Source of the DNA: Bidens hawaiensis
Taxonomy: Eukaryota > Streptophyta > Magnoliopsida > Asterales > Asteraceae
Reading direction: 5' to 3'
Assembly (NCBI GenBank): GCA_021521415.1
Contig: JAIQDT010000001.1
Location: forward strand, 5,332,001-5,396,000
Length of the DNA stretch: 64,000 nucleotides
The notes beneath the pieces are model-generated. The model made no database searches. It was not told the DNA's origin and saw only the letters and a program-made list of their open reading frames with translations. A program made the translations under genes and the position numbers. Positions 14,640 to 30,176 of the stretch are shown piece after piece (position 1 is the first letter of the stretch; the number at the start of each line of letters is the position of its first letter).

Positions 14640-17600
14640 TGCATCTAACCAAGGTCTCGGTTTCATTCTCTTGTAACGAGGTCAAGGTATTGCATATGCC
14701 TCGAGACAACTTAAGATTCATGAAAAGAGTTACACGACTCATGATCTCAAACTTGTTGTCGTCGTTTTCGCTCTCAAAATCTAGAGACATTATCTTTATG
14801 GCACAAAATGTGTTGTATTCACCGAGAATAAAAGTCTTCAACAAATCATTGACCAAAAAGATCTCAACATGAGACAACGCCGATGAGCCAAATTACATAG
14901 TGATTACGATTGAGAAATTTGCTACCACCCCGGTAAAGCGAATATTGTAGCTGATACCCTTAGTCGTAAAGTTAATGTCAAATCCGTTCTTATTCATAGC
15001 GTCGTCATCCAAACCGATATCCAAGACCGCATCTATCGATCCCAATGCACCTCCACTGATGAAGGCAATATGTATTTCGAAATTTCATGTGGAGCCGAAC
15101 TTCAACTCGAAACCAAACCCGATGGCTTCCTCTATTTTCTCAATCGTTTGTGGGTTCCCGATCGTGATGAACTTCGTACTTTCATTCTCGACGAAGGTCA
15201 TATATCGTGATATTCCGTACATCCCAGTGCAGATAACACGTACTTCGATCTTCGATCTATTTATTGATGGCCGGGTATGAAAAAGGACGTAGCACTTTAT
15301 CTCTCGAAGTGTCTTACTTGATCAAAGGTTAAAGCCGAATATCAAAAACATTTTTGGTTTACTTGGTTATGCCTTTCGGATAAATCAATGCACCCGCGCT
15401 ATTCATGGACCTTATGAACCGTGTTTGCAAACCATCTTTGGACAAATTCGTAATTGTCTTTATCGATGAAATCCTTATCTTCTCCAAGACCCAAGCCGAA
15501 CATGAACATCATTTACGTTCCATTCTCGATCTCCTAAGAAAAGAACAACTTTATGCCAAGTTCTCAAAATGTGAATTTTGGTTAAAAGAAGTTCAATTTT
15601 TGGGTCACGTCGTCAACGATAAAGGTATTCATGTTTATCCTACCTAAATCGAGGCCGTGAAAGATTGGAAAACTCCATCCAAACCCACGGATTTCCGATC
15701 TTTCCTTGATTTGGCCGGGTATTATTGGTGATTCATTCTAAACTTCTCCAAAATCACGTTACCCATCACCGAACTAACTCATAAAGGAACACCCTAAGAA
15801 TGGGGACCGAAACAAGAAGAAGCTTTCAAAACTCTAAAGCATATGCTTTGCAATGCTCCTGTTTCAACCCTTCCCGATGGAAACGACAACTTTGTGGTAT
15901 TTTGCGATGCATTTAACCAAGGTCTCGGTTGCATTCTCATGTAACGAAGTTAAGTTAATGCATATGCCTCGAGACAACTTAAGATTCATGAAAAAGAATT
16001 ACACGACTCATGATCAAAAACTTGTTGTCGTCGTTTTCGCTCTCAAAATCTGAAGAAATTATTTTTATGGCACAAAATGTGTTGTATTCACCGATCATAA
16101 AAGTTTTCATCTCATCTTTGACCAAAAAAATCTCAACATGAGACAACCTAAATGGGCCAAATTACTTAGTGATTACAATTGAGAAATTCGTTACCACCCT
16201 AGTAAAGCGAATGTTGTAGCCGATACCCTTAGTCGTAAAGTTTATGTCAAATCCGTTCTACTTCACAGCATCATCATCCAAACCGATATCCAAGACCGCA
16301 TCTATCGATTCCAATGCACCTCCACTGATGAAGGAAATATGTAGTAAGAAATGTCATGTGGAGCCGAACTTCAACTCGAAACCAAACCCGATGGCTTCCT
16401 CCATTTTCTCAATCCTTTTTTAGGTGTCCGATCATGATGAACTTCGTACTTTCATTCTCGACGAAGCTCATATATCGTGATATTTCGTACATCCCGGTGC
16501 GGATAATATGTACTTTGATCTTCGATGTATCTATTGGTGGTCGGGTTTGAAAAAGGACGTAGCACTTATCTCTCAAATTGTCTTACTTGATCAAAGGTTA
16601 AAGCCGAACATCAAAAACCTTTTAGTTTACTTGGTTATGCCTTTCGGATAAACCAAATCACCCGCGGTATTCATGGACCTTATGAACCGCATTTGAAAAC
16701 AATTTTTGGACAAATTCGTAATTGTCTTTATCGATGAAATCCTTATCTTCTCCAAGACCCAAGCTGAGCATGAACATCATTTACGTTCCATTCTCGATCT
16801 CCTAAAAAAAGAACAACTTTATGCCAAGTTCTCAAAATGTGAATTTTGGTGAAAAGAAGTTCAATTATTGGGTCACGTCGTTAATGATAAAGGTATTCAT
16901 GTTTATCCCGCCTAAATCGCCGCCGTGAAAGATTAGAAAACTCTATCCACACCCACGGAATTCTGATCGTTCCTTGATTTGTCCGTGTATTATTGGCGAT
17001 TCATTCTAAACTTCTCCAAAATCACGTTACCCATCACCGCACTAACTCATAAAGGAACACCATAAGATTGGGGACAGAAACAATAAGAAGATTTCAAAAC
17101 TCTAAAGCATATGCTTTGCAATGCTCCCGTTTTAACCATTCCCAATGGAAACTACAACTTCGTGGTATATTGCGATGCATCTAACCAAGGTCTCGGTTTC
17201 ATTCTCATGTAACGAGGTCAAGGTATTGCATATGCCTCGAGACAACTTAAGATTCATGAAAAGAGTTACACGACTCATGATCTCAAACTTGTTGTCGTCG
17301 TTTTCGCTCTCAAAATCTAGAGACATTATCTTTATGGCACAAAATGTGTTGTATTCACCGATAATAAAAGTCTTCAACAAATCATTGACCAAAAAGATCA
17401 CAACATGAGACAACGCCGATGAGCCAAATTACATAGTGATTACGATTGAGAAATTCGCTACCACCCCGGTAAAGCGAATATTGTAGCTGATACCCTTAGT
17501 CGTAAAGTTAATGTCAAATCCGTTCTTATTCATAGCATCGTCATCCAAACCGATATCCAAGACCGCATCTATCGATCCCAATGCACCTCCACTGATGAAG

Positions 17601-20600
17601 GCAATATGTATTTCGAAATTTCATGTGGAGCCGAACTTCAACTCGAAACCAAACCCGATGGCTTCCTCTATTTTCTCAATCGTTTGTGGGTTCCCGATCG
17701 TGATGAACTTCGTACTTTCATTCTCGACGAAGGTCATAAATCGTGATATTCCATACATCCCGGTGCAGATAACACGTACTTCGATCTTCGATCTATTTAT
17801 TGATGGCCGGGTATGAAAAAGGACGTAGCACTTTATCTCTCGAAATGTATTACTTGATCAAAGGTTAAAGCCGAACATCAAAAACAATTTTGGTTTACTT
17901 GGTTATGCCTTTCGGATAAATCAATGCACCCGCGCTATTCATGGACCTTATGAACCGTGTTTGCAAACCATCTTTGGACAAATTCGTAATTGTCTTTATC
18001 GATGAAATCCTTATCTTCTCCAAGACCCAAGCCGAACATGAACATCATTTACGTTCCATTCTCGATCTCCTAAGAAAAGAATAACTTTATGCCAAGTTCT
18101 CAAAATGTGAATTTTGGTTAAAAGAAGTTCAATTTTTGGGTCACGTCGTCAACGATAAAGGTATTCATGTTTATCCTACCTAAATCGAGGCCGAGAAAGA
18201 TTGGAAAACTCCATCCAAACCCACGGATTTCCGATCTTTCCTTGATTTGGCCGGGTATTATTGGTGATTCATTCTAAACTTCTCCAAAATCACGTTACCC
18301 ATCACCGAACTAACTCATAAAGGAACACCCTAAGAATGGGGACCGAAATAAGAAGAAGCTTTCAAAACTCTAAAGCATATGCTTTGCAATGCTCCTGTTT
18401 CAACCCTTCCCGATGGAAACGACAACTTTGTGGTATTTTGCGATGCATTTAACCAAGGTCTCGGTTGCATTCTCATGTAACGAAGTTAAGTTAATGCATA
18501 TGCCTCGAGACAACTTAAGATTCATGAAAAAGAATTACACGACTCATGATCTCAAACTTGTTGTCGTCGTTTTCGCTCTCAAAATCTGAAGAAATTATTT
18601 TTATGGCACAAAATGTGTTGTATTCACCGATCATAAAAGTTTTCATCTCATCTTTGACCAAAAAAATCTCAACATGAGACAACCTAAATGGGCCAAATTA
18701 CTTAGTGATTACAATTGAGAAATTCGTTACCACCCTAGTAAAGCGAATGTTGTAGCCGATACCCTTAGTCGTAAAGTTTATGTCAAATCCGTTCTACTTC
18801 ACAGCATCATCATCCAAACCGATATCCAAGACCGCATCTATCGATTCCAATGCACCTCCACTGATGAAGGAAATATGTAGTAAGAAATGTCATGTGGAGC
18901 CGAACTTCAACTCGAAACCAAACCCGATGGCTTCCTCCATTTTCTCAATCCTTTTTTAGGTGTCCGATCATGATGAACTTCGTACTTTCATTCTCGACGA
19001 AGCTCATATATCGTGATATTTCGTACATCCCGGTGCGGATAATATGTACTTTGATCTTCGATGTATCTATTGGTGGTCGGGTTTGAAAAAGGACGTAGCA
19101 CTTATCTCTCAAATTGTCTTACTTGATCAAAGGTTAAAGCCGAACATCAAAAACCTTTTAGTTTACTTGGTTATGCCTTTCGGATAAACCAAATCACCCG
19201 CGGTATTCATGGACCTTATGAACCGCATTTGAAAACAATTTTTGGACAAATTCGTAATTGTCTTTATCGATGAAATCCTTATCTTCTCCAAGACCCAAGC
19301 TGAGCATGAACATCATTTACGTTCCATTCTCGATCTCCTAAAAAAAGAACAACTTTATGCCAAGTTCTCAAAATGTGAATTTTGGTGAAAAGAAGTTCAA
19401 TTATTGGGTCACGTCGTTAATGATAAAGGTATTCATGTTTATCCCGCCTAAATCGCCGCCGTGAAAGATTAGAAAACTCTATCCACACCCACGGAATTCT
19501 GATCGTTCCTTGATTTGTCCGTGTATTATTGGCGATTCATTCTAAACTTCTCCAAAATCACGTTACCCATCACCGCACTAACTCATAAAGGAACACCATA
19601 AGATTGGGGACAGAAACAATAAGAAGATTTCAAAACTCTAAAGCATATGCTTTGCAATGCTCCCGTTTTAACCATTCCCAATGGAAACTACAACTTCGTG
19701 GTATATTGCGATGCATCTAACCAAGGTCTCGGTTTCATTCTCATGTAACGAGGTCAAGGTATTGCATATGCCTAGAGACAACTTAAGATTCATGAAAAGA
19801 GTTACACGACTCATGATCTCAAACTTGTTGTCGTCGTTTTCGCTCTCAAAATCTAGAGACATTATCTTTATGGCACAAAATGTGTTGTATTCACCGATAA
19901 TAAAAGTCTTCAACAAATCATTGACCAAAAAGATCACAACATGAGACAACGCCGATGAGCCAAATTACATAGTGATTACGATTGAGAAATTCGCTACCAC
20001 CCCGGTAAAGCGAATATTGTAGCTGATACCCTTAGTCGTAAAGTTAATGTCAAATCCGTTCTTATTCATAGCATCGTCATCCAAACCGATATCCAAGACC
20101 GCATCTATCGATCCCAATGCACCTCCACTGATGAAGGCAATATGTATTTCGAAATTTCATGTGGAGCCGAACTTCAACTCGAAACCAAACCCGATGGCTT
20201 CCTCTATTTTCTCAATCGTTTGTGGGTTCCCGATCGTGATGAACTTCGTACTTTCATTCTCGACGAAGGTCATAAATCGTGATATTCCGTACATCCCGGT
20301 GCAGATAACACGTACTTCGATCTTCGATCTATTTATTGATGGCCGGGTATGAAAAAGGACGTAGCACTTTATCTCTCGAAATGTATTACTTGATCAAAGG
20401 TTAAAGCCGAACATCAAAAACAATTTTGGTTTACTTGGTTATGCCTTTCGGATAAATCAATGCACCCGCGCTATTCATGGACCTTATGAACCGTGTTTGC
20501 AAACCATCTTTGGACAAATTCGTAATTGTCTTTATCGATGAAATCCTTATCTTCTCCAAGACCCAAGCCGAACATGAACATCATTTACGTTCCATTCTCG

Positions 20601-22200
20601 ATCTCCTAAGAAAAGAATAACTTTATGCCAAGTTCTCAAAATGTGAATTTTGGTTAAAAGAAGTTCAATTTTTGGGTCACGTCGTCAACGATAAAGGTAT
20701 TCATGTTTATCCTACCTAAATCGAGGCCGAGAAAGATTGGAAAACTCCATCCAAACCCACGGATTTCCGATCTTTCCTTGATTTGGCCGGGTATTATTGG
20801 TGATTCATTCTAAACTTCTCCAAAATCACGTTACCCATCACCGAACTAACTCATAAAGGAACACCCTAAGAATGGGGACCGAAACAAGAAGAAGCTTTCA
20901 AAACTCTAAAGCATATGCTTTGCAATGCTCCTGTTTCAACCCTTCCCGATGGAAACGACAACTTTGTGGTATTTTGCGATGCATTTAACCAAGGTCTCGG
21001 TTGCATTATCATGTAACGAAGTTAAGTTAATGCATATGCCTCGAGACAACTTAAGATTCATGAAAAAGAATTACACGACTTATGATCTCAAACTTGTTGT
21101 CGTCGTTTTCGCTCTCAAAATCTGAAGAAATTATTTTTATGGCACAAAATGTGTTGTATTCACCGATCATAAAAGTTTTCATCTCATCTTTGACCAAAAA
21201 AATCTCAACATGAGACAACCTAAATGTGCCAAATTACTTAGTGATTACAATTGAGAAATTCGTTACCACCCTAGTAAAGCGAATGTTGTAGCCGATACCC
21301 TTAGTCGTAAAGTTTATGTCAAATCCGTTCTACTTCATAGCATCATCATCCAAACCGATATCCAAGACCGCATCTATCGATTCCAATGCACCTCCACTGA
21401 TGAAGGAAATATGTAGTAAGAAATGTCATGTGGAGCCGAACTTCAACTCGAAACCCAACCCGATGGCTTCCTCCATTTTCTCAATCCTTTTTTGGGTGTC
21501 CGATCATGATGAACTTCGTACTTTCATTCTCGACGAAGCTCATATATCGTGATATTTCGTACATCCCGGTGCGGATAATATGTACTTTGATCTTCGATGT
21601 ATCTATTGGTGGTCGGGTTTGAAAAATGACGTAGCACTTATCTCTCAAATTGTCTTACTTGATCAAAGGTTAAAGCCGAACATCAAAAACCTTTTGGTTT
21701 ACTTGGTTATGCCTTTCGGATAAACCAATTCACCCGCGGTATTCATGGACCTTATGAACCGCATTTGAAAACAATTTTTGGACAAATTCGTAATTGTCTT
21801 TATCGATGAAATCCTTATCTTCTCCAAGATCCAAGCTGAGCATGAACATCATTTACGTTCCATTCTCGATCTCCTAAAAAAAGAACAACTTTATGCCAAG
21901 TTCTCAAAATGTGAATTTTGGTGAAAAGAAGTTCAATTATTGGGTCACGTCGTTAATGATAAAGGTATTCATGTTTATCCCGCCTAAATCGCCGCCGTGA
22001 AAGATTAGAAAACTCTATCCACACCCACGGAATTCTGATCATTCCTTGATTTGTCCGTGTATTATTGGCGATTCATTCTAAACTTCTCCAAAATCACGTT
22101 ACCCATCACCGCACTAACTCATAAAGGAACACCATAAGATTGGGGACAGAAACAAGAAGAAGATTTCAAAACTCTAAAGCATATGCTTTGCAATGCTCCC
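14640..22200 (+). repeat. Higher-order dimer repeat, 2,536-bp unit, about three copies
   Basis: Monomers of 1,269 and 1,267 bp alternate in a B-C-B-C-B-C pattern. Private features recur every 2,536 bp: a TAG in GTAGTAAGAAATG at 16340, 18876 and 21412; AAATCGCCGCCGTG near 16914, 19450 and 21986; and a shared open stretch at 14975, 17511 and 20047. The last two units differ at only a handful of positions I could spot, so the expansion is recent. Confidence 0.85.
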
Positions 22201-25200
22201 GTTTTAACCATTCCCAATGGAAACTACAACTTCGTGGTATATTGCGATGCATCTAACCAAGGTCTCGGTTTCATTCTCATGTAACGAGGTCAAGGTATTG
22301 CATATGCCTCGAGACAACTTAAGATTCATGAAAAGAGTTACATGACTAATGATCTCGAACTTGTTGTCGTCGTTTTCGCTCTCAAAATCTGTAGACATTA
22401 TCTTTATGGCACAAAATGTGTTGTATTCACCGATCATAAAAGTCTTCAACTCATCTTTGACCAAAAAAATCTCAACATGAGACAACGTCGATGGGCCAAA
22501 TTACTTAGTGATTACGATTGAGAAATTCGCTACCACCCCGGTAAAGCGAATGTTGTAGCCGATACCCTTAGTCATAAAGTTAATGTCAAATCCTTTCTAC
22601 TTTATAGCATCGTCATCCAAACCGATATCCAAGACCGCATCTATCGATCCCAATGCACCTCCACTGATGAAGACAATATGTATTACGAAATGTCATGTGG
22701 AGCCGAACTTCAACTCGAAACCAAAACCGATGGCTTCCTCCATTTTCTCAATCGTTTGTGGGTTCCCGATCGTGATGAACTTCGTATTTTCATTCTCGAC
22801 GAAGCTCATATATCGTGATATTCTGTACATCCCGGTGAGGATAAGATGTACTTCGATCTATTTATTGGTGGCCGGGTATGAAAAAGGACGTAGCAATTTA
22901 TCTCTCAAAATGTCTTACTTGATCAAAGGTTAAAGCCAAACATCAAAAACCTTTTGGTTTACTTGGTTATGCCTTTCGGATAAACAATTGTACCTGCGGT
23001 ATTCATGGACCTTATGTACCGCGTTTGCAAACCATTTTTGGACAAATTCGTAATTGTCTTTATCGATGAAATCCTTATCTTCTCCAAGACCCAAGCCGAA
23101 CATGAACATCATTTACGTTCCATTCTCGATCTCCTAAGAAAAGAACAACCTTATGTCAAGTTCACAAAATGTGAATTTTGGTGAAAAGAATTTCAATTTT
23201 TTGGTCACGTCGTCAACGATAAAGGTATTCATGTTTATCCCGATTAAATCAAGGCCGTGAAAGATTGGAAAACTCCATCCACACCCACGGAATTCCGATC
23301 TTTCCATGATTTGGCCGGGTATTATTGGCGATTCATTCTAAACTTCTCCAAAATCACGTTACCCATCTCCTCACTAACTCATAAAGGAACACCCTAAGAA
23401 TGGGGACCGAAACAAGAAGAAGCTTTCAAAACTCTAAATCATATGCGCTACAATGCTCCCGTTTCAACCCTTCCCGATGGAAACGATAACTTTGTGGTAT
23501 TTTGCGATGCATCTAACCAAGGTCTCGGTTGCATTCTCATGTAACGAGGTCAAGCTATTGGATATCCGTCGAGACAACTTAAGATTCACGAAAAGAATTA
23601 CACGACTCATGATCTCATACTTGTTTTCGTCGTTTTCGCGCACAAAATCTGGAGAAATTATCTTTATGGCACAAAATGTGTTGTATTCACCGATCATAAA
23701 AGTCTTCAACACATCTTTGACCAAAAAGATCTCAACATGAGACAGTGTCGACGGGCCAAATTACTTAGTGATTACGATTGAGAAATTCGCTACCACCCTG
23801 GTAAAGCGAATGTTGTAGCCGATACCCTTAGTCGTAAAGTTAATGTCAAATCCGTTCTACTTCATAGCATCGTCATCCAAACCGATATCCAAGACCGCAT
23901 CTATCGATCCCAATGCACCTCCACTGATGAAGGCAATATGTATTACGAAATGTCATGTGGAGCCGAACTTCAACTCGAAACCAAACCCGATGGCTTCCTC
24001 CATTTTCTCAATCGTTTGTGGGTTCCCGATCGTGATGAAATTCGTACTTTCATTCTAGACGAAGCTCATATATAGTGATATTCCGCACATACCGGTGCGG
24101 ATAAGATGTACTTCGATCTTCGATCTATTTATTGGTAGCCGGGTATGAAAAAGGACGTAGCACTTTATCTCTCAAGATGTCTTACTTAATCAAAGGTTAA
24201 AGCCGAACATCAAAAACCTTTTGGTTTACTTGGTTATGCCTTTCGGATAAATCAATGCATCCGCGGTATTCATGGACCTTATGAACCGCGTTTGCAAACC
24301 ATTTTTGGACAAATTTGTAATTGTCTTTATCGATGAAATCCTTATCTTCTCCAAGACCCAAGCCGAACATGAACATCATTTACGTTCCATTCTCGATCTC
24401 CTAAGAAAAGAACAACTTTATGCCAAGTTCTCAAAATGTGAATTTTGGTGAAAAGAATTTCAATTTTTTGGTCACGTCGTCAACGATAAAGGTATTCATG
24501 TTTATCCCGATTAAATCAAGGCCTTGAAAGATTGGAAAACTCCATCCACACCCACGGAATTCCGATCTTTCCATGATTTGGCCGGGTATTATTGGCGATT
24601 CATTCTAAACTTCTCCAAAATCACGTTACCCATCTCCTCACTAACTCATAAAGGAACAACCTAAGAATGGGGACCGAAACAAGAAGAAGCTTTCGAAACT
24701 CTAAAGCAGATGCGTTACAATGCTCCCGTTTCAACCCTTCCCGATGGAAACGATAACTTTGTGGTATTTTGCGATGCATCTAACCAAGGTCTCGGTTGCA
24801 TTCTCATGTAACGAGGTCAAGCTATTGGATATGCCTCGAGACAACTTAAGATTCACGAAAAGAATTACACGACTCATGATCTCAAACTTGTTTTCGTCGT
24901 TTTCGCGCTCAAAATCTGGAGAAATTATCTTTATGGCACAAAATGTGTTGTATTCACCGATCAAAAAAGTCTTCAACACATTTTTGACCAAAAAGATCTC
25001 AACATGAGACAACGTCGATGGGCCAAATTACTTAGTGATTTCGATTGAGAAATTCGCTACCACCCTGGTAAAGCGAATGTTGTAGCGGATACCCTTAGTC
25101 GTAAAGTTAATGTCAAATCCGTTCTACTTCATAGCATCGTCAACCAAACCGATATCCAAGACCGCATCTATCGATCCCAATGCACCTCCACTGATGAAGG

Positions 25201-25537
25201 CAATATGTATTACGAAATGTCATGTGGAGCCGAACTTCAACTCGAAACCAAACCCGATGGCTTCCTCCATTTTCTCAATCGTTTGTGGGTTCCCGATCGT
25301 GATGAAATTCGTACTTTCATTCTCGACGAAGCTCATACATCGTGATATTCCGCACATACCGGTGCGGAGAAGATGTACTTCGATCTTCGATCTATTTATT
25401 GGTGGCCGGTATGAAAAAGGACGTAGCACTTTATCTCTCAAGATGTCTTACTTAATCAAAGGTTAAAGCCGAACATCAAAAACCTTTTGGTTTACTTGGT
25501 TATGCCTTTCGGATAAATCAATGCACCCGCGGTATTC

Positions 25538-25969
25538 ATGGACCTTATGAACCGCGTTTGCAAACCATTTTTGGATAAATTTGTGATTGTCCTTATCGAT
25601 GAAATCCTTATCTTCTCCAAGACCCAAGCCGAACATGAACATCATTTACGTTCCATTCTCGATCTCCTAAGAAAAGAAAAACTTTATGCCAAGTTCTCAA
25701 AATGTGAACTTTGGTTTAAAGAAGTTCAATTTTTGGGTCACGTCGTCAACGATAATGGTATTCATGTTTATCCTGCCTATATCGAGGCGGTGAAAGATTG
25801 GAAAACTCCATCCACACCCACGGATTTCCGATCTTTCCTTGATTTGGCCGGGTATTATTGGAGATTCATTCTAAACTTCTCCAAAATCACGTTACCCATC
25901 ACCGAACTAACTCATAAAGGAAACCCTAAGAATGGTGACCGAAACAAGAAGAAGCTTTCAAAACTCTAA
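25538..25969 (+). pseudogene. RT fragment, Ty3/gypsy, satellite copy
   Basis: 143 open codons of [43 protein letters not shown]. Small indels near 25920 move the reading frame past the usual TAA after the thumb, so the last residues are out of frame. It represents the middle sequence group, with Trp in YYWRF. Confidence 0.6.
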
Positions 25970-28900
25970 AGCATATGCTTTGCAATGCTCTCGTTTCAAC
26001 CCTTCCCGATGGAAACGACAACTTTGTGGTATTTTGCGATGCATCTAACCAAGGTCTCGGTTGCATTCTCATGTAACGAGGTCAAGCTATTGCATATGCC
26101 TCGAGACAACTTAAGATTCATGAAAAAGAATTACACGACTCATGATCTCAAACTTGTTGTCGTCGTTTTCGCTCTCAAAATCTGGAGAAATTATCTTTAT
26201 GGCACAAAATGTGTTGTATTCACTGATCATAAAAGTTTTCAACTCATCTTTGACAAAAAAAACTCAACATGAGACAACCTAAATGGGCCAAATTACTTAG
26301 TGACTACAATTGAGAAATTCGTTACCACCCTGGTAAAGCGAATGTTGTAGCCGATACCCTTAGTCGTAAAGTTTATGTCAAATCCGTTCTACTTCATAGC
26401 ATCATCATCCAAACCGATATCCAAGACCGCATCTATCGATTCCAATGCACCTCCACTGATGAAGGCAATATGTTGTAAGAAATGTCATGTGGAGCCGAAC
26501 ATCAACTCGAAACCAAACCCGATGGCTTCCTCCATTTTCTCAATCGTTTGTGGGTTCCCGATCATGATGAACTTCGTACTTTAATTCTCGACGAAGCTCA
26601 TATATCGTGATATTCCGTACATCCCGGTGCGGATAAGATGTACTTCGATCTTCGATCTATTTATTGGTGGTCGGGTATGAAAAAGGAAGTAGCACTATAT
26701 CTCTCAAGATGTCTTAGTTGATCAAAGGTTAAAGCCGAACATCAAAAACCTTTTGGTTTACTTGGTTATGCCTTTCGGATAAACCAATGCACCCGTGGTA
26801 TTCATGGACCTTATTAACCGCGTTTGCAAACCATTTTTGGACGAATTCGTAATTGTCTTTATCGATGAAATCCTTATCTTCTCCAAGACCCAAGCCGAAC
26901 ATGAACATCATTTACGTTCCATTCTCGATCTCCTAAGAAAAGAATAAATTTATGCCAAGTTCTCAAAATTTGAATTTTGGTGAAAAGTAGTTCAATTTTT
27001 GGGTCACGTCGTCAACGATAAAGGTATTCATGTTTATCCCACCTAAATCGAGGCCGTGAAAGATTTGAAAACTCCATCCACACCCACGGAATTCCGATCT
27101 TTCCTTGATTTGGCCGGGTATTATTGGCGATTCATTCTAAACTTCTCCAAAATCACGTTTCCCATCACCGAACTAACTTATAAAGGAAGACACTTAGAAT
27201 GGGGACCGAAACAAGAAGAAGTTTTCAAAACTCTAAACCACATGCTTTGCCATTCTCCCGTTTCAACCCTTCCCGATGGAAACGACAAATTTGTGGGATT
27301 TTGCGATGCATCAAACCAAGGCCTCATTTGCATTCTCATGTAACGAGGTCAAGTTATTGCATATGCCTCGAGACAACTTAAGATTCATGAAAAAAATTAC
27401 ACGACACCTGATCTCGAACTTGTTGTCGGCGTTTTCTCTCTCAAAATCTGGAGACATTATCTTTAAGGCACAAAATGTGTTGTATTCACCGATCATAAAA
27501 GTCTTCAACACATCTTTGACCAAAAAAATCTCAACTTGAGACAACGTCGATGGGCCAAATTACTTAGTGATTACGATTGAGAAATTCGCTACCACCCCGG
27601 TAAAGCGAATGTTGTAGCCGATACTATTAATCGTAAAGTTAATGTCAAATCCGTTCTACTTCATAGCATCGTCATCCAAACCGATATCCAAGACCGCATC
27701 TATCGACCCCAATGCACCTCCACTGATGAAGGCCATATGTATTAAGAGATGTCATGTGGAACCGAACTTCAACTCGAAACCAAACCCGATGGCTTCCACC
27801 ATTTTTTCAATCGTTTGTGGGTTCCCGATCGTGATAAACTTCGTACTTTCATTCTCGACGAAGCTCATATATCGTGATATTCCGTACTTCCCGGTGCGGA
27901 TAAGATGTTCTTCGATCTTCGATCTATTTATTGTTGGCCGGGTATGAAAAAGGACGTAGCACTTTATCTCTCAAAATGTCTTACTTGATCAAAGGATAAA
28001 GCCGAACATCAAAAACCTTTTGGTTTACTTGGTTATGCCTTTCGGATAAACCAATGCACCCGCGGTATTCATGGACTTTATGAACCGCGATTGCAAACCA
28101 TTTTTGGACAAATTCATAATTGTATTTATCGATGAAATCCTTATCTTCTCCAAGACCCAAGCCGAACATGAACATCATTTACGTTCCATTATCGATCTCC
28201 TAAGAAAAGAACAAATTTATGCCAAGTTCTCAAAATTTGAATTTTGGTGAAAAGTAGTTCAATTTTTGGGTCACGTCGTCAACGATAAATGTATTCATAT
28301 TTATCCCACCTAAATCGAGGCCGTGAAAGTTTTGAAAACTCCATCCACACCCACGGAATTCCGATCTTTCCTTGATTTGGCCGGGTATTATTGGCGATTC
28401 ATTCTAAACTTCTCCAAAATCACGTTACCATCACCGCACTAACTTATAAAGGAACACCCTAAGAATGGGGACCGAAACTAGAAGAAGTTTTCAAAACTCT
28501 AAAGCATATGTTTTGCCATGCTCCCGTTTCAACCCTTCCCGATGGAAACGACAACTTTGTGGTATTTTGCGATGCATCTCACCAAGGTCTCAGTTGCATT
28601 CTCTTGTAACGAGGTCTAGTTATTGCATATGCCTCGAGACAACTTAAGATTAATGAAAAGAATTACACGACTTCATGATCTCGAACTTGTTGTCGTCGTT
28701 TTCGCTCTCAAAATCTAGAGACATTATCTTTATGGCACAAAATGTGTTGTATTCACCGATCATAAAAGTCTTAAACACATCTTTGAACAAAAAGATCTCA
28801 ATATGAGACAACGTAGAAGGGCCAAATTACATAGTGATTACGATTGAGAAATTCGCTACCACCCGGGTAAAGCGAATGTTGTAGCCGATACCCTTAGTCG

Positions 28901-30176
28901 TAAAGTTAATGTCAAACCCATTCTACTTCATAGCGTCGTCATCCAAACCGATATCCAAGACCGCATCTATCGATCCCAATGCAACTCCACTGAAGAAGGC
29001 AATATGTATTACGAAATGTCATGTGGAGCCGAACTTCAACTCGAAACCAAACCCGATGGCTTCCTCCATTTTCTCAATCGTTTGTGGGTTCCCGATCGTG
29101 ATAAACTTCGTACTTTCATTCTCGACGAAGCTCATATATCGTGATATTCCGTACATCCCGGTGCGGATAAGATGTACTTCGATCTTCGATCTATTTATTG
29201 TTGGCCGGGTATGAAAAAGGACGTAGCACTTTATCTCTCAAAATGTCTTACTTGATCAAAGGTTAAAGCCGAACATCAAAAACCTTTTGGTTTACTTGGT
29301 TATGCATTTCGGATAAACCATTGCACCCGCGGTATTCATGGACCTTATGAACCGCGATTGCAAACCATTTTTGGACAAATTCGTAATTGTATTTATCGAT
29401 GAAATCCTTATCTTCTTCAAGACCCAAGCCGTACATGAACATCATTTACGTTCCATTATCGATATCCTAAGAAAAGAACAAATTTATGCCAAGTTCTCAA
29501 AATTTGAATTTTGGTGAAAAGTAGTTCAATTTTTGGGTCACGTCGTCAACGATAAAGGTATTCATGTTTATCCCACCTAAATCGAGGCCGTGAAAGATTT
29601 GAAAACTCCATCCACACCCACGGAATTCCGATTTTTCCTTGATTTGGCCGGGTATTATTGGCGATTCATTCTAAACTTCTCCAAAATCACGTTACCCATC
29701 ACCGCACTAACTTATAAAGGAACACCCTAAGAATGGGGACCGAAACAAGAAGAAGTTTTCAAAACTCTAAAGCATATGCTTTGCCATGGTCCCGTTTCAA
29801 CCCTTCCCGATGGAAACGACAACTTTGTGGTATTTTGCGATGCATCTCACCAAGGTCTCAGTTGCATTCTCATGTAACGAGGTCTAGTTATTGCATATGC
29901 CTCGAGACAACTTAAGATTGATGAAAAGAATTACACGACTCATGATCTCGAACTTGTTGTCGTCTTTTTCGCTCTCAAAATCTGGAGACATTATCTTTAT
30001 GGCACAAAATGTTTTGTATTCACCGATCATAAAAGTCTTAAACACATCTTTGAACAAAAAAGATCTCAACATGAGACAACGTCGAAGGGCCAAATTACTT
30101 AGTGATTACGATTGAGAAATTCGCTACCACCCGGGTAAAGCGAATGTTGTAGCCGATACCCTTAGTCGTAAAGTTA

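Noticed and set aside
13980..22870. Shared 7-bp loss (CTTCGAT) near 13990 and 22850 as proof that these monomers flank one nested dimer expansion
   Set aside because: The normal sequence there is a perfect 7-bp tandem (CTTCGATCTTCGAT), so independent slippage is just as likely.
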